A stretch of 64,000 nucleotides of DNA from Bacillota bacterium (lineage in GTDB: Bacteria; Bacillota; Sulfobacillia; Sulfobacillales; Sulfobacillaceae): positions 248,001 through 312,000 of the forward strand of contig JAIMBD010000002.1 in NCBI GenBank assembly GCA_023511625.1, written 5' to 3'. Within the stretch, counting starts at the first letter, position 1. Every line of letters starts with the position of its first letter. The notes under the pieces are model-generated. The model made no database searches and was not told the DNA's origin. It saw only the letters and a program-made list of their open reading frames with translations. The translations under genes were made by a program, and so were the position numbers. This document shows positions 25,339-33,755 of this stretch, piece by piece.

Positions 25339-25383
25339 GCGCTCCGGGCGTGGGCACCAGGCAACCCGACAGGAGGAAACGCC

Positions 25384-26160
25384 ATGACCGAAGCCGGACC
25401 ATCCCGTTGGCATATTGCCCCCGATGTGGACACCTTGGTGGCAGAACTGGGAGAGTGGCTCCGCCAGGAGGCCGAGGCCGCGATCGCGGCACGCGGGCGC
25501 TTTCGTTGGGCCGTTCCCGGCGGCAGCACCCCTAGGCGCCTTTACGCTTGGCTTGCCCGGCCGGACCAGCAATCCGCTTGGTCCTGGGAGCAGGTAGAGC
25601 TCTTTGTGGGCGATGAGCGCGACGTCCTGCCCACCCATCCCGACTCCAACTACGGCATGATCGCCCGCACCCTCCTCCAACACCTCGTCCCCCCGCCGGC
25701 TCGCGTGACGCGTTTTGTCACCGAAGGAGGGCCGGCGGTAGCCCTCGCGCAGTACCGCGCTGCGCTGGCCCGCTGCCCGCGCGACCCCGATGGTTGGCCG
25801 ATTCTGGACCTCGTGCTCCTCGGCCTAGGCCAAGACGGGCACTGCGCCTCCCTGTTTCCCCAAGCACCGGCGCTCGCAAGTTCCGATTGGGTGGCCGGTT
25901 ATTGGGTCGATGACCGACATGGCTTTCGCTACACCCTCACGCTATCGGTCCTGTGCCGAGCCCGGACGGTGGCCTTTTTGGTTACCGGCCAAGATAAGGC
26001 GGCGGCAGTGGCCCAGGTGCTGGCGGCACCCTCGGATTCGAGCCTGCCGGCCGCGCGCCTTGAGGCCTGTCGAGCAGTCCTGTCCCCCGCGTCGCCTGTG
26101 GTCTGGTTTCTTGACCGTCCTGCAGCCCAGGCCCTTCCCAGTACGGGCCCGGCGCTGTAG
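25384..26160 (+). CDS. pgl: 6-phosphogluconolactonase, 258 aa
   Basis: Hydrolyses 6-phosphogluconolactone, linking zwf and gnd. The NagB-like fold is shown by RFRWAVPGGSTPRRLYAWL, the WEQVELFVGDERDVLPTH loop, SNYGMIARTLL, and the LDLVLLGLGQDGHCASLFP motif with the conserved His. The end TVAFLVTGQDKAAAVAQVL matches the last core strand and helix. ATG at 25384 has AGGAGG at seven bases. It lies 45 bp after opcA and 9 bp before the HAD phosphatase gene. Confidence 0.95.
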   Translation: MTEAGPSRWHIAPDVDTLVAELGEWLRQEAEAAIAARGRFRWAVPGGSTPRRLYAWLARPDQQSAWSWEQVELFVGDERDVLPTHPDSNYGMIARTLLQHLVPPPARVTRFVTEGGPAVALAQYRAALARCPRDPDGWPILDLVLLGLGQDGHCASLFPQAPALASSDWVAGYWVDDRHGFRYTLTLSVLCRARTVAFLVTGQDKAAAVAQVLAAPSDSSLPAARLEACRAVLSPASPVVWFLDRPAAQALPSTGPAL

Positions 26161-26169
26161 GATGGAGGC

Positions 26170-26853
26170 ATGTTGCTCTTCATCGTAGACATCGACGGAA
26201 CCTTGGTCCGCGTGCAGGAAGCTTCGGGGCGCGCCCTGCGCCAGGTGTTGGAGGAATGGTATCACCTCCCCGACCCCTTCCTAGGGATCCCGCTCTCTGG
26301 ACGGACCGATCGCAACATCGTCGAGGCCATCTGCCGGCGCTACGGATTACCCCTGCCGGATTGGCCGCCATTCATTGCCCGCATGGCGGAACATCTCGCG
26401 CGCGAGTTGGCCCGTACACCCGGTTCGCTGTGCCCGGCAGCCGACGCCTTCGCGGCCCAGGCCCACCGACATCCCGATGTCCGCTTGGCCTTGGGCACGG
26501 GCAACTTCCGCACCTGCGCCTATCTCAAACTGGCCGCCCATCGGCTCGACGGTTATTTCCCCGTCGGCGGGTTCGGCGAAGATGGCCCGGACCGCGCTGC
26601 GGTGTTGCGCCAGGCTTGGCGGGCAGCAGCCGCCTATTACGGCCTGACTGCCGCCGACCCGGTGGTGATCGGCGACACGCCCCTCGACGTGGAAGCGGCT
26701 CATGCCGCAGGGTTCCCATGCATCGGGGTGGCCACTGGCCATTTTCGTCCCGCCGAGCTTCAGGCCGCTTCGCCGGATGCCCTGATCGAAGACCTCTCCC
26801 AGGTATGGGAGGCCCTGAAGGCGATCCCCCTGAGATCGTCATCGCGCTTTTAA
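26170..26853 (+). CDS. HAD-superfamily phosphatase, 227 aa
   Basis: The HAD core is clear: LFIVDIDGTLV (nucleophile and acid Asp), a helical cap (about residues 18-85), LALGTGNFRTCAYLKL (motif II Thr), and VVIGDTPLDVEAAHAAG (motif IV). The order and size resemble phosphoglycolate phosphatase / Gph-type enzymes. As the last gene of the pentose-phosphate operon it could hydrolyse a damaged or over-accumulated sugar phosphate or 2-phosphoglycolate, which is inference from context. ATG at 26170 is preceded by GGATGGAGG. A hairpin follows the stop. Confidence 0.85.
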   Translation: MLLFIVDIDGTLVRVQEASGRALRQVLEEWYHLPDPFLGIPLSGRTDRNIVEAICRRYGLPLPDWPPFIARMAEHLARELARTPGSLCPAADAFAAQAHRHPDVRLALGTGNFRTCAYLKLAAHRLDGYFPVGGFGEDGPDRAAVLRQAWRAAAAYYGLTAADPVVIGDTPLDVEAAHAAGFPCIGVATGHFRPAELQAASPDALIEDLSQVWEALKAIPLRSSSRF

Positions 26854-26856
26854 CCA

Positions 26857-26890
26857 GAAGAGGCCGGAGCGGTCGCCGCTCGGCCTCTTC
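26857..26890. terminator. Terminator hairpin at end of pentose-phosphate operon
   Basis: GAAGAGGCC (26857-26865) pairs with GGCCTCTTC (26882-26890); after a one-base bulge the inner GAGCGG (26867-26872) pairs with CCGCTC (26876-26881) around a TCG loop. This gives about 15 bp of stem between convergent transcripts. A short TTCCTTC follows on the plus strand. Confidence 0.7.
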
Positions 26891-26903
26891 CTTCGGCCAC
26901 GGG

Positions 26904-27047
26904 TTACGCGCGCGCGTTAATCCCGCAGTTGCAGGTAGGACAATCACAATCCTCGGCGCAGTGACAGTCATGCTCGCAGGTGTCTTGGCGGCACTGCCCG
27001 CAGCAACACCCGCCCTGAGCCAGGCTCCAATCGGCTTCTCGCTCCAT
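26904..27047 (-). CDS. Cys-rich metallothionein-like peptide, 47 aa
   Basis: The peptide has 11 Cys (positions 14-16, 19, 24, 28, 30, 34, 36, 39, 41) and 2 His (26, 29) between a 13-residue leader and a GINARA tail. The Cys are arranged as CCC, CxxC, CxC and similar pairs (for example CEHDCHC and CDCPTCNCG), with many Asp/Glu. This composition is that of a metallothionein or another cluster-type metal-binding peptide. I cannot name the exact family. ATG at 27047 has AGGAGG at five bases. It lies 80 bp downstream of the molybdenum hydroxylase medium subunit on the same strand and is probably co-transcribed; possible roles are metal buffering or tolerance (inference). Confidence 0.8.
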   Translation of the reverse strand: MEREADWSLAQGGCCCGQCRQDTCEHDCHCAEDCDCPTCNCGINARA

Positions 27048-27053
27048 TGCGAC

Positions 27054-27085
27054 CTCCTGGCCGACCGCCTAGGATCGGCCAGGAG
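27054..27085 (-). promoter_or_regulatory. Hairpin sequestering the Shine-Dalgarno of the Cys-rich peptide gene
   Basis: On the minus-strand RNA, CTCCTGGCCGA (27085-27075) is exactly complementary to TCGGCCAGGAG (27064-27054), an 11-bp stem with a 10-nt loop. The 3' arm contains most of the AGGAGG ribosome site, so folding would hide it. There is no T tract, which argues against a simple terminator. Translational control (thermometer, metal or protein dependent) is an inference. Confidence 0.65.
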
Positions 27086-27127
27086 ATAGCGTGCGCCGCA
27101 GTTCGCACCGCCATGCGCCGCCGATAC

Positions 27128-27991
27128 TCAGGCCTGGATCGCGGCCCACGCCGCAGCCAGCGCCCGCTCGGCATAGGTTGCGGCCAAATGGCGCCGATAC
27201 TCCGCCGACGCGAACTGGTCGTGATTGACGGCGATGCCGTCTGTGACCACAGCGGACGCCGCACGCAAGACCTCGGGGTCCAGACCAGTCCCGACCAAGC
27301 GTTCCTCGCTGGCCGCGGCGCGATACGCCCGTGGCCCCACGCCCGTCACCCCGAGACAAACCCGCGCCACGCGGCCGGACTCGGCGGCGATGGCCGCCGC
27401 GACCCCCACCACGGCATACCCGGAGGCGGGGTGGGGAAATTTTTGATACGCGACCCCCCAGCCTGGACGTCGCGGCACGTGGATGGCCACCAACACCTCG
27501 TCGGGTTTCAGGTCGGTGGTCAAGGGGCCCTGCAGGAAGTCCCCCAAGGCGACACGGCGTTGGCCGCGGCGAGAGCGCAACTCGAGCTCGGCATCGCTGG
27601 CCAAGGCCGCCGCCGGCAGATCGGCGGCCGGATCGGCGTGGCACAAGGCACCGCCGACGGTTCCCCGGTTGCGGACCTGCAAATCGCCCACGCGGCGCGC
27701 CGCCAAGGCCAAAAGCGGAGCGTCGCGCGCCACCAAGGGGTCGGTCATCAATTCCCGGTACCGCGTCATGGCTCCGATGTGCAAGACCTCTCCTTCTTCG
27801 CGGATACCCCGAAGTTCGGCGACCTCCTCTACGTCGATCACCCACTGAGGTTGGGCCAAACGCAGTTTCATGAGCGGGATGAGACTGTGCCCGCCCGCCA
27901 AAATGCGCGCCTGACCGGGTGCCTGGGCTACGAGGTCCAACGCCTCATCCAAGCTGCGGGCGCGATGGTAGCGAAATCGCTCCGGGATCAT
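27128..27991 (-). CDS. Molybdenum hydroxylase FAD-binding medium subunit (CoxM-like), 287 aa
   Basis: Medium subunit of a xanthine-dehydrogenase-family enzyme, carrying FAD between the iron-sulfur and electron-acceptor sites. FAD motifs are ILAGGHSLIPLMKLRLAQP near residue 31 and RNRGTVGGALCHADPAADLP near residue 107, with the C-terminal CO-dehydrogenase flavoprotein domain (YAVVGVAAAIAAESGRV, CLGVTGVGPRAYR). ATG at 27991 overlaps the stop of the large subunit gene (ATGA), so the subunits are translationally coupled. The order small-large-medium differs from the medium-small-large order of classical cox operons. Confidence 0.9.
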   Translation of the reverse strand: MIPERFRYHRARSLDEALDLVAQAPGQARILAGGHSLIPLMKLRLAQPQWVIDVEEVAELRGIREEGEVLHIGAMTRYRELMTDPLVARDAPLLALAARRVGDLQVRNRGTVGGALCHADPAADLPAAALASDAELELRSRRGQRRVALGDFLQGPLTTDLKPDEVLVAIHVPRRPGWGVAYQKFPHPASGYAVVGVAAAIAAESGRVARVCLGVTGVGPRAYRAAASEERLVGTGLDPEVLRAASAVVTDGIAVNHDQFASAEYRRHLAATYAERALAAAWAAIQA

Positions 27992-30336
27992 CCTTGGGCC
28001 CCCTTTCCGTGTATCGCGCGCCACACCCGCTCCGGCGTCAAGGGCATGTCGAGGTGGCGGACGTTCCAGGGCTTGAGGGCATCTATCACCGCGTTGACCA
28101 CCGCCGGCGTGGCCGCAATGGTCCCGGTTTCCCCAACCCCCTTGACGCCCAAGGGGTTATGCGGCGAGGGGGTTACCGTGGCTTCGGTTTCGATCGGGGG
28201 AAAGAAGCGCGCTTTGGGCATCGCGTAGTCCAAGAACGAGGTGGTCAGGAGCTGGCCATCCTCGCCATAGACCGCGCCTTCCCACAGGGCCTGGCCCACT
28301 CCCTGCACGATCCCGCCGTGCACTTGACCGGCGATGATCAACGGATTGATGGGGGTACCGCAGTCGTCCACGGCGACATAGCGCTTGAGCTCCACTGCCC
28401 CGGTGGCGGGATCGACCTCCACCACGGCCACATGCGTGCCGAAGGGAAACGTGAAATTAGACGGGTTGTAGGCACTGCTGGCTTCCATCCCAGGCTCCAC
28501 CCCCGGAGGCAGGTTCCAGGCCAGATGCGCTTGAAGGGCCACCTCTTGAAATCCGAGCGACCGGTCAGGGACCCCCCGGACCTGATAACGCCCCGCCTCG
28601 AAGACCACATCCTCCACGGCCGCCTCGAGCCGGTGCGCGGCGATGCGCTGCCCCTTTTCCACCAAGCGCTGGCAGGCCACTGCCAACGCGCTGCCGCCCA
28701 CGGCCAAAGACCGCGAGCCATAGGTGCCCCACCCCATGGTAATGCGGTCGGTGTCTCCGTGGACCACCTCGATGTCTTCGAATGGCACGCCCAGCTTTTC
28801 GGCTACAATCTGGGCAAAGGTGGTCTCCTCGCCCTGGCCGTGCGGCGACGCGCCGGTGAACACCTGGACCTTGCCAGACGGGTGCACGCGAACAGTGGCG
28901 TGCTCCCACAAGCCGCCTTGAAAGCCCACCGCCCCGGCCACTTCCGAAGGTCCGAGCCCGCACATTTCCACGTAGGTGGAAAAGCCGATGCCGAGGTACC
29001 GACCTTGGGCCCGCAAGGCCGCCTGCTCCCGACGGAGCGCCGCATAGTCGATCCGCTCTAAGGCTCGTTGCAGTGCCCGCTCGTAGTCCCCGCTGTCGTA
29101 GGTGATGCCAAACGGGTTGGTGTACGGGAACTGGTCCCGGGGCACAAAATTCTTCCGCCGAACCTCGACCGGATCCATGCCTATGGCGTCGGCAAAGAGG
29201 TCGATCATCCGTTCAATTAGATAGGTGGCCTCAGGACGACCGGCGCCGCGATAGGCGTCCACCGGCGTGGTGTGCGTGTATACGCCAAAGACCTCCGTGG
29301 AGGCCTGGGGAATGCGGTAGCAGCCGTTGACGATGAGCCCAAAGAGGATGGTCGGAACGCCGGGTGCCGCCGTCGACAGGTACGCGCCAAGGTTGGCCCA
29401 GGCCTTGACCCGTAACGCCTCGATGGTCCCGTCGCGCCGTCCGGCCAACTCCACCTCTTGAACGTGGTCGCGCCCGTGCGTGGTGGCGGTGAAATGTTCG
29501 CTGCGGTCTTCCACCCACTTGACCGGGCGTCTAAGCACGCGCGCCGCATGGGCCACCAAGGCCTCATCGGGATAACAAGAGATCTTGCTCCCGAATCCAC
29601 CCCCGACGTCCTGGGCCACCACTCGCAAGTGATGTTCGGGAATTCCCAAAATTCCCGCCAAAATAAACCGGTGAATGTGCGGGTTTTGGCTGGTCATCCA
29701 TACCGTAAGGTGGCCGGTTGCGGAATCGTATTGGGCGACGGCTGCGCGGGGCTCCATGGGGTTAGGGATGAGGCGCTGCTGCCGAAACCGCTGGCGCACG
29801 ACCACCTCGGCGCGGGCAAACACCTCATCTGGCACCTCACCCGCCTTCCAGTGCAGCGCGATGTTTCCCGGTGCGTCGGCATGCACCAGCGGTGCTCCCT
29901 CGGCCACAGCCGCCATCACATCGGCCACGGCCGGCAGCGGCTCATAGTCCACCACCACGGCCTCAGCGGCATCGCGTGCTACGTAGCGGTCTTCAGCCAC
30001 GACCATCGCCACTGCGTCCCCCACGTAGCGCACGGTGTCGACTGCCAGTGGCCGGTGAGGGGTTTGTTTGAGGTCGGAATTCGGGGGAATCCACGCTGTC
30101 GGCACCGACCCCAGCACCCCTTCCAGGTCTCGGCCCGTAAACACCGCCAGCACGCCCGGCATGCCAAGAGCCCGGCTGGCGTCGATACCCCGAATGCGGG
30201 CGTGGGCATGCGGGCTGCGCACCATGACGGCATACACCATGCCCGGCAGTTGCACGTCGTCGGTAAATTGCCCGCGGCCCACCACCAAGCGCGCATCCTC
30301 ACGGCGACGCACTGGTTGTCCGATCAAGGCGTTCAT
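27988..30336 (-). CDS. Form II CoxL-type molybdenum hydroxylase large subunit, 782 aa
   Basis: Large, molybdopterin-containing catalytic subunit of the xanthine dehydrogenase / CO dehydrogenase family. Seen: VRRREDARLVVGRGQF at the start, VAQDVGGGFGSK (about 240-251), PHGQGEETTFAQI, and KGVGETGTIAATPAVVNAV with the catalytic Glu. The active-site loop at 361-367 is AYRGAGR, the form II signature. True CO-oxidising form I enzymes have AYxCSFR with the Cu-binding Cys, which is absent here, so CO oxidation is unlikely and an aromatic, heterocyclic or aldehyde substrate is more plausible. No maturation genes (coxD, coxE, coxF) are adjacent. ATG at 30336 overlaps the small-subunit stop (ATGA). Confidence 0.92.
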   Translation of the reverse strand: MNALIGQPVRRREDARLVVGRGQFTDDVQLPGMVYAVMVRSPHAHARIRGIDASRALGMPGVLAVFTGRDLEGVLGSVPTAWIPPNSDLKQTPHRPLAVDTVRYVGDAVAMVVAEDRYVARDAAEAVVVDYEPLPAVADVMAAVAEGAPLVHADAPGNIALHWKAGEVPDEVFARAEVVVRQRFRQQRLIPNPMEPRAAVAQYDSATGHLTVWMTSQNPHIHRFILAGILGIPEHHLRVVAQDVGGGFGSKISCYPDEALVAHAARVLRRPVKWVEDRSEHFTATTHGRDHVQEVELAGRRDGTIEALRVKAWANLGAYLSTAAPGVPTILFGLIVNGCYRIPQASTEVFGVYTHTTPVDAYRGAGRPEATYLIERMIDLFADAIGMDPVEVRRKNFVPRDQFPYTNPFGITYDSGDYERALQRALERIDYAALRREQAALRAQGRYLGIGFSTYVEMCGLGPSEVAGAVGFQGGLWEHATVRVHPSGKVQVFTGASPHGQGEETTFAQIVAEKLGVPFEDIEVVHGDTDRITMGWGTYGSRSLAVGGSALAVACQRLVEKGQRIAAHRLEAAVEDVVFEAGRYQVRGVPDRSLGFQEVALQAHLAWNLPPGVEPGMEASSAYNPSNFTFPFGTHVAVVEVDPATGAVELKRYVAVDDCGTPINPLIIAGQVHGGIVQGVGQALWEGAVYGEDGQLLTTSFLDYAMPKARFFPPIETEATVTPSPHNPLGVKGVGETGTIAATPAVVNAVIDALKPWNVRHLDMPLTPERVWRAIHGKGAQG

Positions 30337-30824
30337 GCCCCTCTCCCCTTTCGTTCTGCCGCCAGGGCCACGGCCTGGACGATATGCTGATAGCCGGTGC
30401 AGCGGCAGAGTAGGCCATCGAGCGCCTCGCGAATTTCGGCCTCCGTCGGGTGCGGGTTTTCCTCCAGGAGCGCCACCGCCAACATCTCGGCACCAGGGGT
30501 ACAGAACCCACACTGCAATCCATGCGCCTCGCTGAAGGCGGCCTGCACCGGATGCAGGGTGCCGTCTTGGGCCAAGCCCTCGACTGTCAGCACCGTGCCG
30601 TTGTCTGCTTGGACTGCCAAAATCGTGCACGATTTCACGGCCTGCCCGTTAAGGATCACGGTACAAACTCCGCACTGCGAGGTGTCGCAGCCCACGTGCG
30701 TCCCGGTCAAGCCCAGCCGGTCGCGCAACCAGTAGGCGAGCAGCCAACGCGGCTCCACCTGATCCGCATAGCGCCGGCCGTTGACCGTCACCGAGATGCT
30801 GACCAAATCTTCCGTCGATTCCAT
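30333..30824 (-). CDS. Molybdenum hydroxylase [2Fe-2S] small subunit (CoxS-like), 163 aa
   Basis: Two-domain iron-sulfur subunit. A plant-ferredoxin-like domain has GCDTSQCGVC at residues 45-54 and a fourth Cys at 66. The C-terminal helical domain has GLQCGFCTPGAEM and LLCRCTGYQ, binding the second cluster proximal to the Mo site. The WLLAYWLRDRLGLTGTHVGC opening is standard for this family. ATG at 30824 has GGGGGAGGTG upstream. It precedes the large and medium subunit genes, all overlapping, so a single heterotrimeric enzyme is expected. Confidence 0.95.
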   Translation of the reverse strand: MESTEDLVSISVTVNGRRYADQVEPRWLLAYWLRDRLGLTGTHVGCDTSQCGVCTVILNGQAVKSCTILAVQADNGTVLTVEGLAQDGTLHPVQAAFSEAHGLQCGFCTPGAEMLAVALLEENPHPTEAEIREALDGLLCRCTGYQHIVQAVALAAERKGRGA

Positions 30825-30922
30825 GATACACCTCCCCCGAAAACGCTGCCTCAGCGCCTGCTCTCGCGCGAGCCGCCCAGTTGGAGTGTAACCAAAGGCC
30901 TGCCGCCCTGTCTACGACGGCC

Positions 30923-30942
30923 GGGGGCACCTTCGTGCCCCC
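30923..30942 (-). promoter_or_regulatory. Stable hairpin between the Rieske gene and the hydroxylase small subunit
   Basis: GGGGGCAC (30923-30930) and GTGCCCCC (30935-30942) form an 8-bp perfect stem with a 4-nt loop. It lies in the 167-bp gap between the Rieske oxygenase stop and the small-subunit start. No T tract follows, so it may be a processing or attenuation element rather than a terminator. Confidence 0.4.
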
Positions 30943-30991
30943 GCGGCTGGAAAACGGATGCGGTTTGCCGTCGGCCAGGGCCGGCAGCGGC

Positions 30992-32299
30992 TCATCCGCG
31001 TTCGGGGGAGGTCGTGGCGGCGCTGGCTCCGAGTCGCCGACCAGCCGCCTCGGCGTAGGTCAGCCATTTTTCCCCCTCGGCCAACACCACGCCCCCCGCT
31101 GCCACCCGATACCACTCGGGATGGTCCACCCCCGGAGCCGGACGACCGGCGGCAAAGGCCCGCACGGCTTGCAGCAGCCGCCGGCGCATGCGAATCACGG
31201 CCACGTCGGATACCGCCAAGTGCTCCGCCGTCCGGTCGTAGATCGGCCCCATGCTCTCAGTCACCATGTTGTCCTGCACCCGCACATCCCAAATGCCGCT
31301 GTAGGTAAGCCCCTGCCGTTGGACTTTACGGTCCAGGAGGTAGTCGTTCTCTCCGTTGGCTCGGGGAACAAACCGTCCATACCAATCGCTGGTGTTGGGC
31401 AAAAGCTCGGTGTGCACCGACGGCAGGCGCTCGGATCGCCCTTGGATCGGCCGACGCTCTGCCTGGCGCTGGTGCATCATGATGCGCAGCGTATGATGGT
31501 CGTCCATCGGCACCAGGGCGTGCGTGCCCACGTGTTGACCCAGAATGCCCGCGGGGGCCTGACTGTAGAACGGAAACAGAAACTGCGCCACCCGCCAGTA
31601 CCGCCGCCCAGGCCCCGCCGGCCGCCACGCCCCGTACGTCAGCCCATACTCGGTATCGACCACTTCATAACGCGGTGCCCGATCCGCCACCGACCAGTAG
31701 AGAAACGTGTCAGGCGTGACCTCTTCTGGCATCAGACTGCCCAGGTGCAAAAAGCCGAGATGGCTGGTATCGACGTCCCCTTCCAAGGCCTGCAGCCAAT
31801 TGCAGGCGTGCTGCACGGCCCATACCTCCGCCTCGCCCTCCGGCAGCTGATTGGCCGGCAGGTCCGGCAACGGCGGCGGCTCCGCCCGCCCCAGATACGC
31901 CCACACCACCCCACCCCGCTCGACGCACGGGTAGGCCCGGGCTCGAAGCTTATGCTTGAAATCGCTCTCCGGCGGCTCGTTCGGCATGTCCAGACACCGC
32001 CCCGCCACGTCAAACTTCCACCCGTGGTAGACGCAGCGCAGGCCTCCGGCCTCGTTCCGCCCGTAAAAGAGACTCGCCCCCCGGTGCGGGCAGTGGTTCT
32101 GAATCAAGCCCACGCGCCCCGCACTGTCTCGAAAGGCAATCAGCCGCTCCCCCAACAGCATCACCCGCACGGGGTCGCAGTCCGGGTGCGGCAGCTCCGA
32201 GGACAACAAGGCCGGAATCCAGTACGCCCGCATGAACTCCCCCATCGGCGTCCCCGGCCCCACTTCTGTCAACAGCGCGTTCTCCTCGGCACTCAGCAT
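30992..32299 (-). CDS. Rieske non-heme iron oxygenase, large (catalytic) subunit, 435 aa
   Basis: Aromatic-ring-hydroxylating or demethylating oxygenase of the phthalate 4,5-dioxygenase-like group. The Rieske centre is NHCPHRGASLFYGRNE (CxH) and LRCVYHGWKFD (CxxH) at about residues 68-100. The mononuclear iron site is LEGDVDTSHLGFLHLG (Asp and two His) near residue 180. The long C-terminal region (MMHQRQAER, DYLLDRKVQR, TYSGI, QDNMVTESMGPIYDRTAEHL) matches this group. ATG at 32299 is followed by a normal-length product. No reductase gene is adjacent. It lies between a transporter and a molybdenum hydroxylase, suggesting a shared catabolic pathway. Confidence 0.92.
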   Translation of the reverse strand: MLSAEENALLTEVGPGTPMGEFMRAYWIPALLSSELPHPDCDPVRVMLLGERLIAFRDSAGRVGLIQNHCPHRGASLFYGRNEAGGLRCVYHGWKFDVAGRCLDMPNEPPESDFKHKLRARAYPCVERGGVVWAYLGRAEPPPLPDLPANQLPEGEAEVWAVQHACNWLQALEGDVDTSHLGFLHLGSLMPEEVTPDTFLYWSVADRAPRYEVVDTEYGLTYGAWRPAGPGRRYWRVAQFLFPFYSQAPAGILGQHVGTHALVPMDDHHTLRIMMHQRQAERRPIQGRSERLPSVHTELLPNTSDWYGRFVPRANGENDYLLDRKVQRQGLTYSGIWDVRVQDNMVTESMGPIYDRTAEHLAVSDVAVIRMRRRLLQAVRAFAAGRPAPGVDHPEWYRVAAGGVVLAEGEKWLTYAEAAGRRLGASAATTSPERG

Positions 32300-32332
32300 C
32301 GCGCTCCGCCTCCTTCAGCCCCGCACCTGGTT

Positions 32333-33643
32333 TCAGGACGCGATCTCTTCCAATTCCGCCCGCGGGGGAATCTCCCGACCTGCCAGCAGCACCAACGCCC
32401 CGACGATGCTGACGCCGCCGGCTACCGCTGCCACCGCCACATAGTGGTGGGCGCCCATCAACGTGCCGTAAATAGCCGGCGCGAGAATGCCGCCCCCGAT
32501 GTTGTAGATCGCGAAGACGAAGTTGTACCCGCTACCGCGAGCGCGAGTGGGGAAAGAATCGGTCACGTATCGCACCCAGCAGCCGAGTGCAGCCTGGCCA
32601 AAAAATCCGTAGCCTCCCATGGCAACGGCGATGCCCGGAAAACCGTGCACCAATCCCAAGAGGACCACCGACAACCCGCCCAAGATCCACCAGATGACCA
32701 GCACCTTACGCGCGCCAATGCGGTCACCCATGAATCCGGCCACGGGCGTGCCGACCAAATTCGCGAAGCTGTCGACGGCCAAGGCCAAAGCGGCGTACTG
32801 GATCCCTAAATGGTCATGGGCGGTGATGTAGGCCACCCCTAGCACCAGAATGAACCCCGGCGTGAAGTTAACCAAAAACCCGGCAATAGCCATCACGATG
32901 GTTTGCCGCCGCAAGTCGGCGTCGAATAGCTGGCGCCACTCCGCGCGAATGGCCGCGCGCTCGTTGACTCGGTACGCAGTCTCGACCGATCCGCCGCGGG
33001 CCACGAGGTCGCGGGCACGCTTGACCCGCATCACTTCTAACGACCGCACGGGCTCGCGCACTGCCATCGCCGCCCAGACGGCGAGCAGGAGCGGCGCGAA
33101 GCCCAGCAGGAACAACGGTCGCCAACCGACCCGAGGCAACAGAGCGGCGCCGACCAGGCTGACGATCAAGGCGCCGCCACCAAAACCGGCTTGCACGATG
33201 CCCATCAGGGTCCCGCGCCATTTCGCCGGAACCTCCTCAGACACCAAGACTTGCGCAGGTCCGTTGACCAAACCCACTGTGCCCGCCAATACGCCCAACA
33301 CCACATACTCCGCGGCGTTGGTCACAAACGCCGTCAACCCCGTAAAGAGACCCGCCGCCAAAAGCGCGGCCACAAAAACGCGTTTTCGGCCCACGCGATC
33401 CATCAGGGGACCGATGACCAACGTGCCGACTACCGTGACGATGAACGCGGCGCTAAACACGAACGCCCCTTGCGCAATGCCCATGTGCAGCGATTGCAGC
33501 ATGGCCGGCAAGGCGACGTTGCGCGCGATTCCATCGAAGGCGCTGACGATCACGGCTAAGGTGGCGATGAGGACCAAAAGGCTGACATAGCGGGAAGACG
33601 ACGCCGCTTCCGGAGCGGCTTGGGTCTCGGGACGGTTGTGCAC
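32333..33643 (-). CDS. MFS transporter, 436 aa
   Basis: A twelve-helix major facilitator protein. Motif A appears after helix 2 as GPLMDRVGRKRVF, and a related GFMGDRIGARKVL follows helix 8. A hydrophilic central loop (about residues 185-225) separates the two halves. SGYNFVFAIYNIGGGILAP in the second half is typical of the sugar/aromatic-acid transporter groups. Its position at the head of the Rieske oxygenase and molybdenum hydroxylase genes suggests import of their substrate, which is inference. GTG at 33643 has an AGAGGTG site; ATG at 33664 is an alternative. A near-consensus promoter lies upstream. Confidence 0.9.
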   Translation of the reverse strand: MHNRPETQAAPEAASSSRYVSLLVLIATLAVIVSAFDGIARNVALPAMLQSLHMGIAQGAFVFSAAFIVTVVGTLVIGPLMDRVGRKRVFVAALLAAGLFTGLTAFVTNAAEYVVLGVLAGTVGLVNGPAQVLVSEEVPAKWRGTLMGIVQAGFGGGALIVSLVGAALLPRVGWRPLFLLGFAPLLLAVWAAMAVREPVRSLEVMRVKRARDLVARGGSVETAYRVNERAAIRAEWRQLFDADLRRQTIVMAIAGFLVNFTPGFILVLGVAYITAHDHLGIQYAALALAVDSFANLVGTPVAGFMGDRIGARKVLVIWWILGGLSVVLLGLVHGFPGIAVAMGGYGFFGQAALGCWVRYVTDSFPTRARGSGYNFVFAIYNIGGGILAPAIYGTLMGAHHYVAVAAVAGGVSIVGALVLLAGREIPPRAELEEIAS

Positions 33644-33755
33644 GGCACCTCTCTCCTCCCTCATCCCGTCAAAACACGGCCGCCCGGCGGAGCGGCCCTG
33701 GACGACCCCCTTGCGTTTTTTCACCCCCCATACTCATGCCAATCATCTGTCATCC

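Noticed and set aside
27128-30824. Aerobic carbon monoxide dehydrogenase (form I) call
   Set aside because: The large subunit has AYRGAGR, lacking the Cys of AYxCSFR, and the cox accessory genes are absent; a form II hydroxylase is the safer call.
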